From Sphingobacterium haloxyli (GTDB lineage Bacteria > Bacteroidota > Bacteroidia > Sphingobacteriales > Sphingobacteriaceae): a DNA stretch of 64,000 bases. Positions 46,077 through 54,830 of this stretch are shown in pieces (position 1 is the stretch's first letter; each line of letters opens with the position of its first letter). The position numbers and the translations under genes were made by a program. The notes under the pieces were generated by a model. That model did no database searches. It was given only the letters and a program-made list of their open reading frames with translations, and was not told the origin of the DNA. The stretch covers positions 124,001 through 188,000 of the forward strand of contig NZ_PVBQ01000008.1 in NCBI RefSeq assembly GCF_002980525.1, in the 5' to 3' direction.

Positions 46077-48845
46077 ATGAGCGAAGACACAAATTTTGCA
46101 GACGGAAATCCAGATCAAAACACAGAAAATCAAGAACACGAGTTAAGTTCGACAACGATACCGCTATCGGGCTTGTACGAAAATTGGTTTTTGGATTATG
46201 CTTCTTATGTTATTCTAGACCGTGCAGTACCGCATATCAACGATGGCTTTAAACCGGTGCAGCGTCGTATCCTTCATTCCTTAAAAGAAATGGACGACGG
46301 GCGTTACAACAAGGCGGCGAACGTAATCGGAAATACCATGAAATACCACCCCCATGGGGATGCGTCCATTGGCGACGCTATGGTACAGCTCGGACAGAAA
46401 GATTTACTGATTGATTGTCAGGGAAACTGGGGCGATCCGATTACCGGTGACTCCGCAGCTGCACCGCGCTATATTGAGGGCCGCTTGTCTAAATTTGCAA
46501 ACGAAGTGGCGTTCAATCCAGATACGACCGAATGGCAATTAAGCTATGACGGCCGAAACAAGGAACCCGTTACCTTGCCTGTAAAATTCCCTCTCCTATT
46601 AGCGCAGGGAGCAGAAGGTATCGCAGTGGGACTGGCAACCAAAATCATGCCTCACAATTTTATCGAGTTGATCGATGGTTCTATACAGGTGCTGAAAGGG
46701 GAGCGTCCTAATTTATTTCCAGATTTCCCGACGGGCGGTTTTGCCGATGTCTCCAATTATAATGAAGGACGGCGTGGCGGAAAAATCCGGGTTCGTGCTA
46801 AAATTGAAGAACGGGATAAAAAAACCTTAGCGATTACGGAAATTCCGTATGGCTCCACCACAGGCGGGCTAATAGAAAGTGTCGTTACGGCTAACGAAAA
46901 GGGTAAGATAAAGATTAAAAAAATCGAAGATAATACCGCTGAAAATGTTGAAATTATTGTGCATTTGGCATCGGGCATTTCTCCAGATGTAACGATAGAC
47001 GCCCTTTACGCTTTCACAGCATGCGAAACATCGATTTCGCCGAATACCTGTGTCATCATCGATAACAAGCCACACTTTATGAGTGTGAATGACATCTTGA
47101 TCGAGAACACGAAACAAACGAAAGCGCTTTTGAAACTGGAGCTTGAAATTAAGCTCCATGAATTGCAAGAGAAAATATTTTTCAGCTCACTGCTTAAGAT
47201 TTTCATTCAAGAAGGCATGTACAAACATTCCAATTATGAAAATGCAGGTGACTTCGAAACGGTTGTCAAGGTATTAAACAGCCTTTTCGAACCGTTCTTT
47301 GCGCAATTTTACCGTGCTATAACACCTGAGGATTATAAAAAGCTTATCGATAAACCGATGAGTAGTATCACGCGCTTTGATGTGAAGAAAGCAGACGAGC
47401 AGATGAAAGCGTTAGAGGACGATATCAAAGTGGTTAAAAAGAACCTGCGAAACTTAACTGAATTTACGATCGATTGGTACGAACGCCTACGCAGCAAATA
47501 CGCCAAAGGCCGGGAGCGTAAGACCGAAATCCGTATTTTCGACAGAGTGGAAGCCTCACAAGTTGCACTTGCCAATGCCAAACTTTATGTGAACCGCGTG
47601 GAAGGCTTTATCGGAACGGGTATGCGCAAAGACGAACTTGTATCGGAATGTTCCGATATTGACGATATTATAGTCTTCCGTGCAGATGGCAAGTATTCTG
47701 TAACGAAAGTACAAGACAAAGTCTTCGTTGGAAAGGACATTATACACGTCGCCGTCTTCAAAAAAGGTGACGACCGTACCATCTATAATGCTATCTACAA
47801 AGATGGTGCGACTGGAACGAGCTATACCAAACGCTTTGCGGTCACCGCTGTAACACGCGATAAAGAATATGACATAAGCAAGGGAACCAAAGGTTCTAAA
47901 GTTCTTTACTTTACGGCGAATCCGAATGGAGAAGCCGAAATTGTCAACATACAACTCAAGCCACATTCGAAATTGCGTAAACTCAGCTTCGATCTTGATT
48001 TTGCAGAAATTGCTATCAAGGGACGGGGCTCCCAAGGGAATATTGTTTCCAAATACCCTATAAAAAAGGTGATATTTAAAAACGCCGGTGTTTCCACACT
48101 TGCTGGACGAAAAATATGGTTTGACGACGTCCTTCGCCGTCTGAATGCAGACGAACGCGGCCGTTATCTAGGTGAGTTTGACGGCGACGACAAAATACTG
48201 CTGGTGTATCCAGATGGCTCCTATGAGTTCTCTAGTTTCGATCTGAGTAACCACTTTGACAGTAATGTCCTGCGGATGGAAAAATTTATGTCGGAACATG
48301 TGTACACAGCCGTTCATCAAGATGGTAAGTCGGGAACATACTATGTAAAACGGTTTAAGTTTGACGACCAACCGATAGGCAAACGCATATCGTTTATCAA
48401 CGAAGCTCCTGGCTCTAAGCTGATCTTACTGACAAACGGTACGGAACCCGTAGTTCGTGTCGACTTGTTGAAAGGAAAAGCCCAGACACCGGAGACGCTA
48501 GAACAGCCGCTGAACGAGGTTATAGACGTCAAAGGCATGCGCGCACAAGGTAACCGGCTTTCGTTCCATACCGTTAGAAAAGTTAAATTGCTTACCGAAG
48601 AAGTCGATCTTACCGAAAAAGCAGAACAGAAAGCAGGTGACCACACGCTTTCTTCAACGGATACAGCTGAAACAGAAACCATCGAAGACACTGTAAAACA
48701 AAATAATGCAGACAATATGGCTACGGCAGAAAAAAATAAAGAGGCGGCTGTTGCACAGGACGATCAGAGTGATAACGTAGGCTTCGAGATCACAAATCCT
48801 GACGACGTTAATCTCGAGGATTCGGGACAGACATCGTTGTTCTAA
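46077..48845 (+). CDS. parC: DNA topoisomerase IV subunit A
   Basis: Type IIA topoisomerase subunit of 922 aa that decatenates chromosomes. LYENWFLDYASYVILDRAVPHINDGFKPVQRRIL (in parts), YHPHGDASIGDAMVQL and DSAAAPRYIEGRLS with the catalytic Tyr form the breakage-reunion domain; the C-terminal half is the beta-pinwheel. An acidic, Gln/Thr-rich tail of about 90 residues follows the pinwheel. The absence of the GyrA box and its company suggest ParC rather than GyrA. parE is not in the window. A weak hairpin (48850-48866) follows the stop. Confidence 0.92.
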   Translation: MSEDTNFADGNPDQNTENQEHELSSTTIPLSGLYENWFLDYASYVILDRAVPHINDGFKPVQRRILHSLKEMDDGRYNKAANVIGNTMKYHPHGDASIGDAMVQLGQKDLLIDCQGNWGDPITGDSAAAPRYIEGRLSKFANEVAFNPDTTEWQLSYDGRNKEPVTLPVKFPLLLAQGAEGIAVGLATKIMPHNFIELIDGSIQVLKGERPNLFPDFPTGGFADVSNYNEGRRGGKIRVRAKIEERDKKTLAITEIPYGSTTGGLIESVVTANEKGKIKIKKIEDNTAENVEIIVHLASGISPDVTIDALYAFTACETSISPNTCVIIDNKPHFMSVNDILIENTKQTKALLKLELEIKLHELQEKIFFSSLLKIFIQEGMYKHSNYENAGDFETVVKVLNSLFEPFFAQFYRAITPEDYKKLIDKPMSSITRFDVKKADEQMKALEDDIKVVKKNLRNLTEFTIDWYERLRSKYAKGRERKTEIRIFDRVEASQVALANAKLYVNRVEGFIGTGMRKDELVSECSDIDDIIVFRADGKYSVTKVQDKVFVGKDIIHVAVFKKGDDRTIYNAIYKDGATGTSYTKRFAVTAVTRDKEYDISKGTKGSKVLYFTANPNGEAEIVNIQLKPHSKLRKLSFDLDFAEIAIKGRGSQGNIVSKYPIKKVIFKNAGVSTLAGRKIWFDDVLRRLNADERGRYLGEFDGDDKILLVYPDGSYEFSSFDLSNHFDSNVLRMEKFMSEHVYTAVHQDGKSGTYYVKRFKFDDQPIGKRISFINEAPGSKLILLTNGTEPVVRVDLLKGKAQTPETLEQPLNEVIDVKGMRAQGNRLSFHTVRKVKLLTEEVDLTEKAEQKAGDHTLSSTDTAETETIEDTVKQNNADNMATAEKNKEAAVAQDDQSDNVGFEITNPDDVNLEDSGQTSLF

Positions 48846-48943
48846 ACTTGTTAAGTTTCTTAACATATATCAATGAGTACAAACAATATTCGAATGATAT
48901 TTGTATTGCTTAAATACAGTAATAAAAAACAAAAAATAGATTT

Positions 48944-49468
48944 ATGGCCGAATGGAATTTAGACAAAGCGCATAGCGAGCTTGAATTCAAAGTAAAACAT
49001 ATGATGATATCCAACGTCAAAGGAGTTTTTCTAGATTTTGACGTTAAAGTAGATGGTAGTCCCAAAGATTTATCCCAAGCCCTCGTCACTGTCGAAATAA
49101 GAACTGCATCGATCAATACCAAAAGTGAGTCGCGGGATGAGCATCTACGAAGTGCTGAATTTTTCGATGCCAATACCTATCCTAGTATAAACTTCCGGAC
49201 AACTAAGATTACAAAAATAGCTGACGACGAGTTTGATTTAGCAGGTGATTTGACGATTAAGGATATTACTAAAACTGCCGTGTTTACTGCGAAATATGGT
49301 GGATCCGCAAAAGACCCTTGGGGCAACCAAAAAGTGGGGTACACTGTTTATGGCAAAATCAACCGTCCGGATTTTGGATTAACATGGAACACCGCGCTAG
49401 AGACAGGTGGTGTTATGGTCAGCGAAGAGGTAAAATTCTACGCCGAAGTACAATTTATCCTTTCGTAA
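48944..49468 (+). CDS. YceI family lipid-binding protein
   Basis: A 174-aa lipocalin-like beta-barrel protein that in related structures binds a polyisoprenoid. WNLDKAHSELEFKVKHMMISNVKGVF at the start (in parts), SRDEHLRSAEFFDANTYPSI, LTIKDITKTAVF and FGLTWNTALETGGVMVSEEV are the family motifs. No signal peptide, so this version is likely cytosolic, a form common in the phylum. Followed by a good terminator. Confidence 0.93.
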   Translation: MAEWNLDKAHSELEFKVKHMMISNVKGVFLDFDVKVDGSPKDLSQALVTVEIRTASINTKSESRDEHLRSAEFFDANTYPSINFRTTKITKIADDEFDLAGDLTIKDITKTAVFTAKYGGSAKDPWGNQKVGYTVYGKINRPDFGLTWNTALETGGVMVSEEVKFYAEVQFILS

Positions 49469-49507
49469 TTCAAAACCGAAAAGATAGGATTGAATACAAT
49501 ACTGCAG

Positions 49508-49537
49508 AGACGTCCAGATGGGCGTCTTTTCCTTTTA
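49508..49537 (+). terminator. Terminator of yceI
   Basis: AGACGTCC (49508-49515) pairs with GGGCGTCT (49520-49527), with one U-G pair that exists only on the plus strand, followed by TTTCCTTTT. It ends at the stop codon of the convergent aldo/keto reductase gene. Confidence 0.8.
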
Positions 49538-50440
49538 CAAATGCTCCGTATACTGCAACTTACGAATACCCTGCTCCAGCACTGCACGGTCCTTTTCAGC
49601 CAATACGACTGGTCGTTCTAGCACTTCTTTCAAGTCATTTAGTTGTGCCAACGTACGCACCCCTACCGCAGCGATATCCACGGCTGGATGACCAAGAGCG
49701 TATGCCAATAGTAGTTGTGTTTTACTTACCTTTAACGATGACGCCAGTTTTTCCACGTTACGTCGTGCGTGTCCCACCTCTCCCGAAGTCAATTGTAAAT
49801 AGCTCCTAGCAGGTTTATCAATCAACACCCCTTGTGTCAGTGCCCCACGGCTGATGACGGAAATATTTTTGCTCTTTAATATAGGGAAGATTTCCTCCGG
49901 TCGCCGATCCAATAAGTTATATTGCATCATGACACTAGTAATATTAGACTTAGTAGCATATTCCCTGATCACGTTTGGACGTATAGAAGAAAGCCCGTAG
50001 TAGCGAATTTTACCGTCTTTCACCAATTGCTCGAACGCTTCAATAATTTCATCGATAGGATCGTCCATTGTCCCGCCATGCAATTGATATAAATCAATAT
50101 AATCGGTGCTAAGTCGGGTCAATGAAGCATCTACCGCTTTGATAATGTACGACTTAGAGGCTTTCCAATCCCATGCGCTACCGTCCGAGCGCCATTGATT
50201 GCCCACTTTGGTCGCTAAAATAACTTTGTCACGCATGGGCGCCAACACTTGACCGATCATATCTTCGTTCATACCACGCTCATACAGGTCGGCCGTATCG
50301 AAATAATTGATACCCAATTCAAAGGCGCGCTGCAAAACTTCTGTGTTTTGTTTTGTAGCGCCGTATTTAAGCGACATTGTCCCTAAACCAATGGTTGCTA
50401 TTTTTAGTTCTGAATGACCTAATTTCGTTAACGCTGTCAT
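49535..50440 (-). CDS. Aldo/keto reductase
   Basis: NADPH-dependent reductase with a TIM barrel, 301 aa. The catalytic tetrad is visible: Asp and Tyr in NYFDTADLYERG, Lys in ILATKVGNQW, His in DLYQLHGGTMDD. SQLL-type cofactor residues appear near the C-terminus (KTQLLLAYALGHPAVDIAAVGVRTLAQL in parts). The substrate is unknown; the YdhF/oxidoreductase branch is likely. 41 bases after it on the minus strand upstream side lies the FKBP gene, so it may be the third gene of a GT-FKBP-AKR transcript. Confidence 0.92.
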   Translation of the reverse strand: MTALTKLGHSELKIATIGLGTMSLKYGATKQNTEVLQRAFELGINYFDTADLYERGMNEDMIGQVLAPMRDKVILATKVGNQWRSDGSAWDWKASKSYIIKAVDASLTRLSTDYIDLYQLHGGTMDDPIDEIIEAFEQLVKDGKIRYYGLSSIRPNVIREYATKSNITSVMMQYNLLDRRPEEIFPILKSKNISVISRGALTQGVLIDKPARSYLQLTSGEVGHARRNVEKLASSLKVSKTQLLLAYALGHPAVDIAAVGVRTLAQLNDLKEVLERPVVLAEKDRAVLEQGIRKLQYTEHL

Positions 50441-50480
50441 TTTTTACTATTATTGAATTTGGGGTGTGCACAATGCACGA

Positions 50481-51164
50481 TTACATTACCGTTTCCTGAC
50501 TCTTTATTCCTATTAATTCAATTTCAAAAATCAGCGGACTGTAGGGAGGTATGTCTGCCCCGGCCCCCCGTTCACCATATCCCAATGTAGAGGGGATATA
50601 CAATCTGTACTTCGCCCCGCTTGACATCAACGGAATACCCAGCTGCCATCCTCGAATAACGTTAGCCAGATCAATATCTAAAGGTTCTCCGCGCTCATAG
50701 GAGTTGTCAAAAACCTTTCCGTTCGCTAACACGCCTTTATAATGTACCGTTACTTCGTCATCTCGTGTTGGTTTCGCTCCACTTCCCTCTTGAATCACTT
50801 CATAATAAAGTCCGTCGTCAAAGTACCGAACGCCAGACTTTTGCTTAATTGTGTCAAAAAATGCCGTTTCCTCTTTCTTAAATCCATCAATTCTCTCCTC
50901 AGCAGCGTTTGCAAACGCAGTCTTAATCATGCGTATTCCTTCCTCTTCACCGATTAATCCTTCGTTTCCCGCTATAGCATCTTGTACACCTCGTAAAAAG
51001 CTTTCCGAACTAAGGGTTATACCGCTGCTGGTAAGCGAAGACCCCACATCTTTACCCAATGCGTAGGAGACAGAATCTGTATTTGTTTCTAAGACCTGTG
51101 CTTGTGTCAGCACACTCGTAAATGTCGTTGCCAGCGCGGCAAAACCAATCTGCTTTATATTCAT
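50481..51164 (-). CDS. FKBP-type peptidyl-prolyl isomerase, exported
   Basis: Protein-folding isomerase of 227 aa. Signal peptide MNIKQIGFAALATTFTSVLTQA. An N-terminal Mip/FkpA-like dimerisation helix region (VSYALGKDVGSSLTSSGITLS, in parts) precedes the FKBP domain with DEVTVHYKGVLANGKVFDNSYERGEPLD (in parts), VIRGWQLGIPLMSSGAKYRLYIP and YGERGAGADIPPYSPLIFEIELI. Its ATG overlaps the stop of the glycosyltransferase gene by one base (TAATG), so translation is coupled. Confidence 0.93.
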   Translation of the reverse strand: MNIKQIGFAALATTFTSVLTQAQVLETNTDSVSYALGKDVGSSLTSSGITLSSESFLRGVQDAIAGNEGLIGEEEGIRMIKTAFANAAEERIDGFKKEETAFFDTIKQKSGVRYFDDGLYYEVIQEGSGAKPTRDDEVTVHYKGVLANGKVFDNSYERGEPLDIDLANVIRGWQLGIPLMSSGAKYRLYIPSTLGYGERGAGADIPPYSPLIFEIELIGIKSQETVM

Positions 51165-52150
51165 TATTTATGTTTTTCTACTATATTCGTCACAATTTCT
51201 CTCGTCAAATCAGGATAGTCAACCGTGACTTTAATCTTACTGTTCAACCATGCCTCGATAGCGTAGTCAAACTTCTTCTTTAAACTACCGATTACTGGAA
51301 CGCCCATTTGCTCCAAAGCCGCGGCATTTAAATGTTGTTCGTACTGATTTTTCATGGGTACTACCAACAATTTCTTTTCCAAAAACAGCGCCTCTGCAGG
51401 CGTTTCGAATCCAGCGCCGCACAATACACCTGAGGCATTCGCCATACTGCTCACAAAGGTATCGCTTCTTATGGGATTAATGGTCACATTCTTCACCGTA
51501 AACTTCTTTTTATTATGCTTGGAGTAGACGTCCCATTTTACATCCGGAAACTTAGAAAGGTTTTTCAGCAAATGCGCGTCATCGTATGCAGGCAAATAAA
51601 CGGTATAGTGCCCGTCGTCCTTTGGGTCAAGCTGGCGAACAGACTCCCGAATTACAGGCGTGTAGATATGGTCATGGTACGATTTAAAATGAAATCCGTA
51701 CGCAATATTTGAAGGAGCATAGTTCTTCATGATAAACTTACCCAACATATCGGTTTCCTCTGGTTTAGGACTCGCGGGGTGTAATGCACCTATTTGATGA
51801 CTTAAACCGATACACGGAATTTCCCGGGTTTGGCAAGCCCAAGCAGAAATCGGTTCGAAATCATTTATGATGAGATCGTACTTTTCAACAGGCAGGCTAT
51901 TGATCTCTTTGATAAACCGTCGAACGGTAGAACTCATAAACGTTCGCCACAAATCTACGCCTCCCGATTTTCCAAAGATAAAACTTAAACCGTGCAGACG
52001 ATATTTGACCGGAAATGGCAACTCTATATCTGCCTGGATGCCGCTAACCAGCACATCTACTTCCCCTAGTGTCTGCAATATTGGAATAATGTCCAACGCT
52101 CTACATAGATGACCATTACCCGTTCCTTGAACTGCATACAATATCTTCAT
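51164..52150 (-). CDS. GT-B fold glycosyltransferase (MurG/MGT-like)
   Basis: A 328-aa protein whose N-terminus MKILYAVQGTGNGHLCRALDI has the glycine-rich donor loop and whose C-terminal part has GVLCGAGFETPAEALFLEKKLLVVPMKNQYEQHLNA (in parts), the sugar-nucleotide-binding block of MurG-type enzymes. No signal peptide. The acceptor is unknown; cell-surface glycan or glycolipid formation is likely. It heads a minus-strand transcript with the FKBP gene. Confidence 0.85.
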   Translation of the reverse strand: MKILYAVQGTGNGHLCRALDIIPILQTLGEVDVLVSGIQADIELPFPVKYRLHGLSFIFGKSGGVDLWRTFMSSTVRRFIKEINSLPVEKYDLIINDFEPISAWACQTREIPCIGLSHQIGALHPASPKPEETDMLGKFIMKNYAPSNIAYGFHFKSYHDHIYTPVIRESVRQLDPKDDGHYTVYLPAYDDAHLLKNLSKFPDVKWDVYSKHNKKKFTVKNVTINPIRSDTFVSSMANASGVLCGAGFETPAEALFLEKKLLVVPMKNQYEQHLNAAALEQMGVPVIGSLKKKFDYAIEAWLNSKIKVTVDYPDLTREIVTNIVEKHK

Positions 52151-52267
52151 TATATCGCTTTAATTTAAGTACCCAAAGTACACATTTTCCATTAATTCGA
52201 AAAACGGAGGACCTACTTTTAATCTAAATTTATTATCTTTAGAACAAACCATCTATACAAGTGAATT

Positions 52268-53209
52268 ATGTACAATAAATATTATTACCTTCTGGGGATG
52301 CTCCTTACGCTGATACTCAGCTCATGGGGATTTTATGCACACAAAAAAATTAATCACGTAGCGGTGTTTACCCTACCTACGCAATTGGCCACATTCTATA
52401 AAAAGCACATTAACCTGATTACAGAAAAAGCCGTTGATGCAGATAAAAGGTGTTATGTCGATTCGCTAGAATCTCCTCGACATTTTATTGATGTAGAAAA
52501 ATTCGACGCGGGTAATATGGATTCGATACCCATACATTGGAGTCAAGCCACTGCAAAATACCACGAACGTAAATTACGAGCAAGAGGAATCGTGCCTTGG
52601 CAAATTTATTTTACTTACCAGAAGTTGGTCAAGGCATTTCGCGAAAACAATACAGTTGCCATTATCCGCCATTCTGCCGATCTCGGTCACTACGTATCGG
52701 ATGCGCACGTGCCACTCCATACTACGCAGAATTATAATGGCCAACTGACTGGGCAAATTGGTATCCATGCATTCTGGGAAACCAGACTGCCAGAAATGTT
52801 TGCTGAAGACTATAATCTTTTCGTTGGCAAAGCCTATTACCTCGATAATCCGCTCGATTCGGCATGGACCATCGTACGAGAGAGTAACGCACTGGTGGAT
52901 GATGTATTACAGCTAGAAAAAGAACTTTCCGAAACTTTTCCGAAACATCTGCAACGAAGTTATATTACCCGGAACAACGTACTTATTTCTACATATTCGG
53001 ATGCGTATGCCCGCGCATACCATCAACGTATGCAGGGTATGGTAGAAGAACGCATGCGAAAATCTGTTCAACGGACGGGCTCCTTTTGGTTCTCTGCTTG
53101 GGTAGACGCTGGACAGCCCGCTTTAAAAGGCAAGTTTAACGCTGATCAAAAGGTAGAACAATCGGACATTCAACGCGGAAAAATCATAGGCCGGGAAGAG
53201 TGGCATTAG
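52268..53209 (+). CDS. Zinc-dependent phospholipase C / S1-P1 nuclease superfamily protein
   Basis: Exported 313-aa alpha-helical hydrolase. N-terminal signal (YYYLLGMLLTLILSSWG) followed by the first zinc ligand region WGFYAHKKINH. The central motif HSADLGHYVSDAHVPLHTTQ supplies His and Asp ligands of the trinuclear zinc site, and HAFWETRLPEMF another. The fold is shared by phospholipase C and S1-P1 nucleases; Bacteroidota members are annotated as either, so substrate is open. Convergent 4-base overlap with the MocR gene. Confidence 0.85.
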   Translation: MYNKYYYLLGMLLTLILSSWGFYAHKKINHVAVFTLPTQLATFYKKHINLITEKAVDADKRCYVDSLESPRHFIDVEKFDAGNMDSIPIHWSQATAKYHERKLRARGIVPWQIYFTYQKLVKAFRENNTVAIIRHSADLGHYVSDAHVPLHTTQNYNGQLTGQIGIHAFWETRLPEMFAEDYNLFVGKAYYLDNPLDSAWTIVRESNALVDDVLQLEKELSETFPKHLQRSYITRNNVLISTYSDAYARAYHQRMQGMVEERMRKSVQRTGSFWFSAWVDAGQPALKGKFNADQKVEQSDIQRGKIIGREEWH

Positions 53210-54693
53210 CTTATTTTTTCCACTCCCCTACGCAATACCATTAATGCCTCCTCTATTTCGTTCTCATTTAAATGGCCGAAACCTAATCGCATCGCCGACA
53301 GGGTACTGTTTTGGTACAAAATGTTCTTCGGAATAAACAACTCCTGATTTCGGCAAAGATTTGCTAGTTGAAAGAGAGAAAGGGATTTGTCCCAGGTCGT
53401 CCACAGGGCCAAACCACCCGAAGGCTTTTCAAATGTCACGATGTCACTAAAGCACGTGTCTAAAATTTCACAGAACAGATTCCGGCGTTCACGGTATATT
53501 TTTAGGGATTTCTTGAGGTGCCGATGGATCTCTCCTTCCGCTATCATTTCAGCCAAGGCTTGCTCCATGATCACGTCCCCCTGTTGGTCAATAATGCTTA
53601 AATATTTACGCATTTCCGCGATTAGGTTATCGGGCGCCACGACAAAGCCTGTCCGAAAAGCTGGCGCGAGTGATTTTCCAAATGACCCTATGTAAACCAC
53701 CATCCCATCAACATCGCCGCTCGCCAATGGCATAACCGCCGTCTGTTCATATTGAAAATCATAATCGTAATCATCTTCCACGATAACAAAACCGTATTCC
53801 TGTGCTAACTGTAATAGGGCAATTCGTCGTTGGGCGGATAGGGTAACCGTCGTCGGGTAATGGTGATGCGACGTGAGATAAACCATACGCACCTGCCCTG
53901 GATTAAAATGGGTACGGATATAATCTATATCCATACCTCTTTCATCGACGGGAACAGTAAGCACCCGCGCACCCATTTTCTGAAAAACCATATTAGCAGA
54001 AAACATACTCAAGTCCCCGACCAAAACATGATCACCCTTTGAAAGCAAGATCTGCGAAATAATATATAAGCTCATTTCCACGCTGCGGGTGATGAGCAGA
54101 TTACTTTTTGAAATGTGCAGCCCTCTCGAGAAATTCAAATAGTTACTCAATTGAGACCTAAAATATTCACTTCCCTCGGCTTGATATCTCGTAAGACGCC
54201 TCAGATTGTGTTTCCGTTTCATGGAAGCACTGTAGCAGCGGGAAAGGTGTTGCATTTGTGTTAAACGTATATCGGGTTGTCCATCATTAAAAATCAAACG
54301 GCAATCGGACGATTCGAAAGGATTATCCAAAACGGGAGACTGCCTAAATAAAAAGCCTGTTCGATCCGGATACTTCGCTAGTGAAACCAATTTTTGATAA
54401 GGTTTGTCTATCTTCATCTGATGCGATTGATTAACGATAAAGGTGCCTTTGTTTGGCATTACTTCCACCCATCCTTGGGCGTCTAACTCATTATAGATAG
54501 CGATAACTGTCTTACGATGTACCTGCAGCGCTTCGCTTAAGGCTCGCGTCCCAGGTAATTTCGCACCTACCAACAAATATCCACGCTGAACGGCATTTAT
54601 TACCTGTTGCGCAACCTGTAGATATATAGGTTGGATAGATGTCCTGTCAATAAAAACAAAACTGGAAATTAAATCTAAAACCGGACTACTCAT
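53206..54693 (-). CDS. MocR-type regulator: GntR HTH fused to a PLP aminotransferase domain
   Basis: From ATG 54693 it is 495 aa (the open frame extends 50 residues further but starts with TTG-like sequence and lacks homology). The N-terminal GntR winged helix has QPIYLQVAQQVINAVQRG, LPGTRALSEALQVHRKTVIAIYNEL and GWVEVMPNKGTFIV. The C-terminal fold-type I aminotransferase domain has the PLP lysine in YIGSFGKSLAPAFRTGFVV (about residue 337). Such proteins sense PLP or an amino compound and often activate a divergent gene, here the TonB-dependent receptor at 54831. Confidence 0.92.
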   Translation of the reverse strand: MSSPVLDLISSFVFIDRTSIQPIYLQVAQQVINAVQRGYLLVGAKLPGTRALSEALQVHRKTVIAIYNELDAQGWVEVMPNKGTFIVNQSHQMKIDKPYQKLVSLAKYPDRTGFLFRQSPVLDNPFESSDCRLIFNDGQPDIRLTQMQHLSRCYSASMKRKHNLRRLTRYQAEGSEYFRSQLSNYLNFSRGLHISKSNLLITRSVEMSLYIISQILLSKGDHVLVGDLSMFSANMVFQKMGARVLTVPVDERGMDIDYIRTHFNPGQVRMVYLTSHHHYPTTVTLSAQRRIALLQLAQEYGFVIVEDDYDYDFQYEQTAVMPLASGDVDGMVVYIGSFGKSLAPAFRTGFVVAPDNLIAEMRKYLSIIDQQGDVIMEQALAEMIAEGEIHRHLKKSLKIYRERRNLFCEILDTCFSDIVTFEKPSGGLALWTTWDKSLSLFQLANLCRNQELFIPKNILYQNSTLSAMRLGFGHLNENEIEEALMVLRRGVEKIS

Positions 54694-54830
54694 CTTCTTA
54701 AAATTGGAACCATATAACAATCCGGAAAGATAATACTTTTGCTGCATGAAACCATCATGATTATTCAACCCCAAACGAGAATGAATAAATCTGATAGCAT
54801 CATCACCATTAAAAAACAAATTATATACAG
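54694..54830. promoter_or_regulatory. Divergent regulatory region between MocR gene and TonB receptor gene
   Basis: 137 bases. TACTTTTG (54734-54741) is an exact -7 element for the receptor gene, giving a leader of about 83 bases; the -33 element is not clear. I see the partial direct repeat CATCATGATT / GCATCATCACC but no perfect operator. No cobalamin riboswitch features were noticed. Confidence 0.35.

Noticed and set aside
47556..48035. Open frame of 159 codons on the minus strand inside parC
   Set aside because: It is fully antisense to a well-supported gene, shows no family motif, and has composition expected of a shadow frame.
49318..49809. Open frame of 163 codons overlapping yceI and the aldo/keto reductase gene
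   Set aside because: It runs across the end of yceI, a terminator and the antisense of the reductase, so it cannot be one gene.
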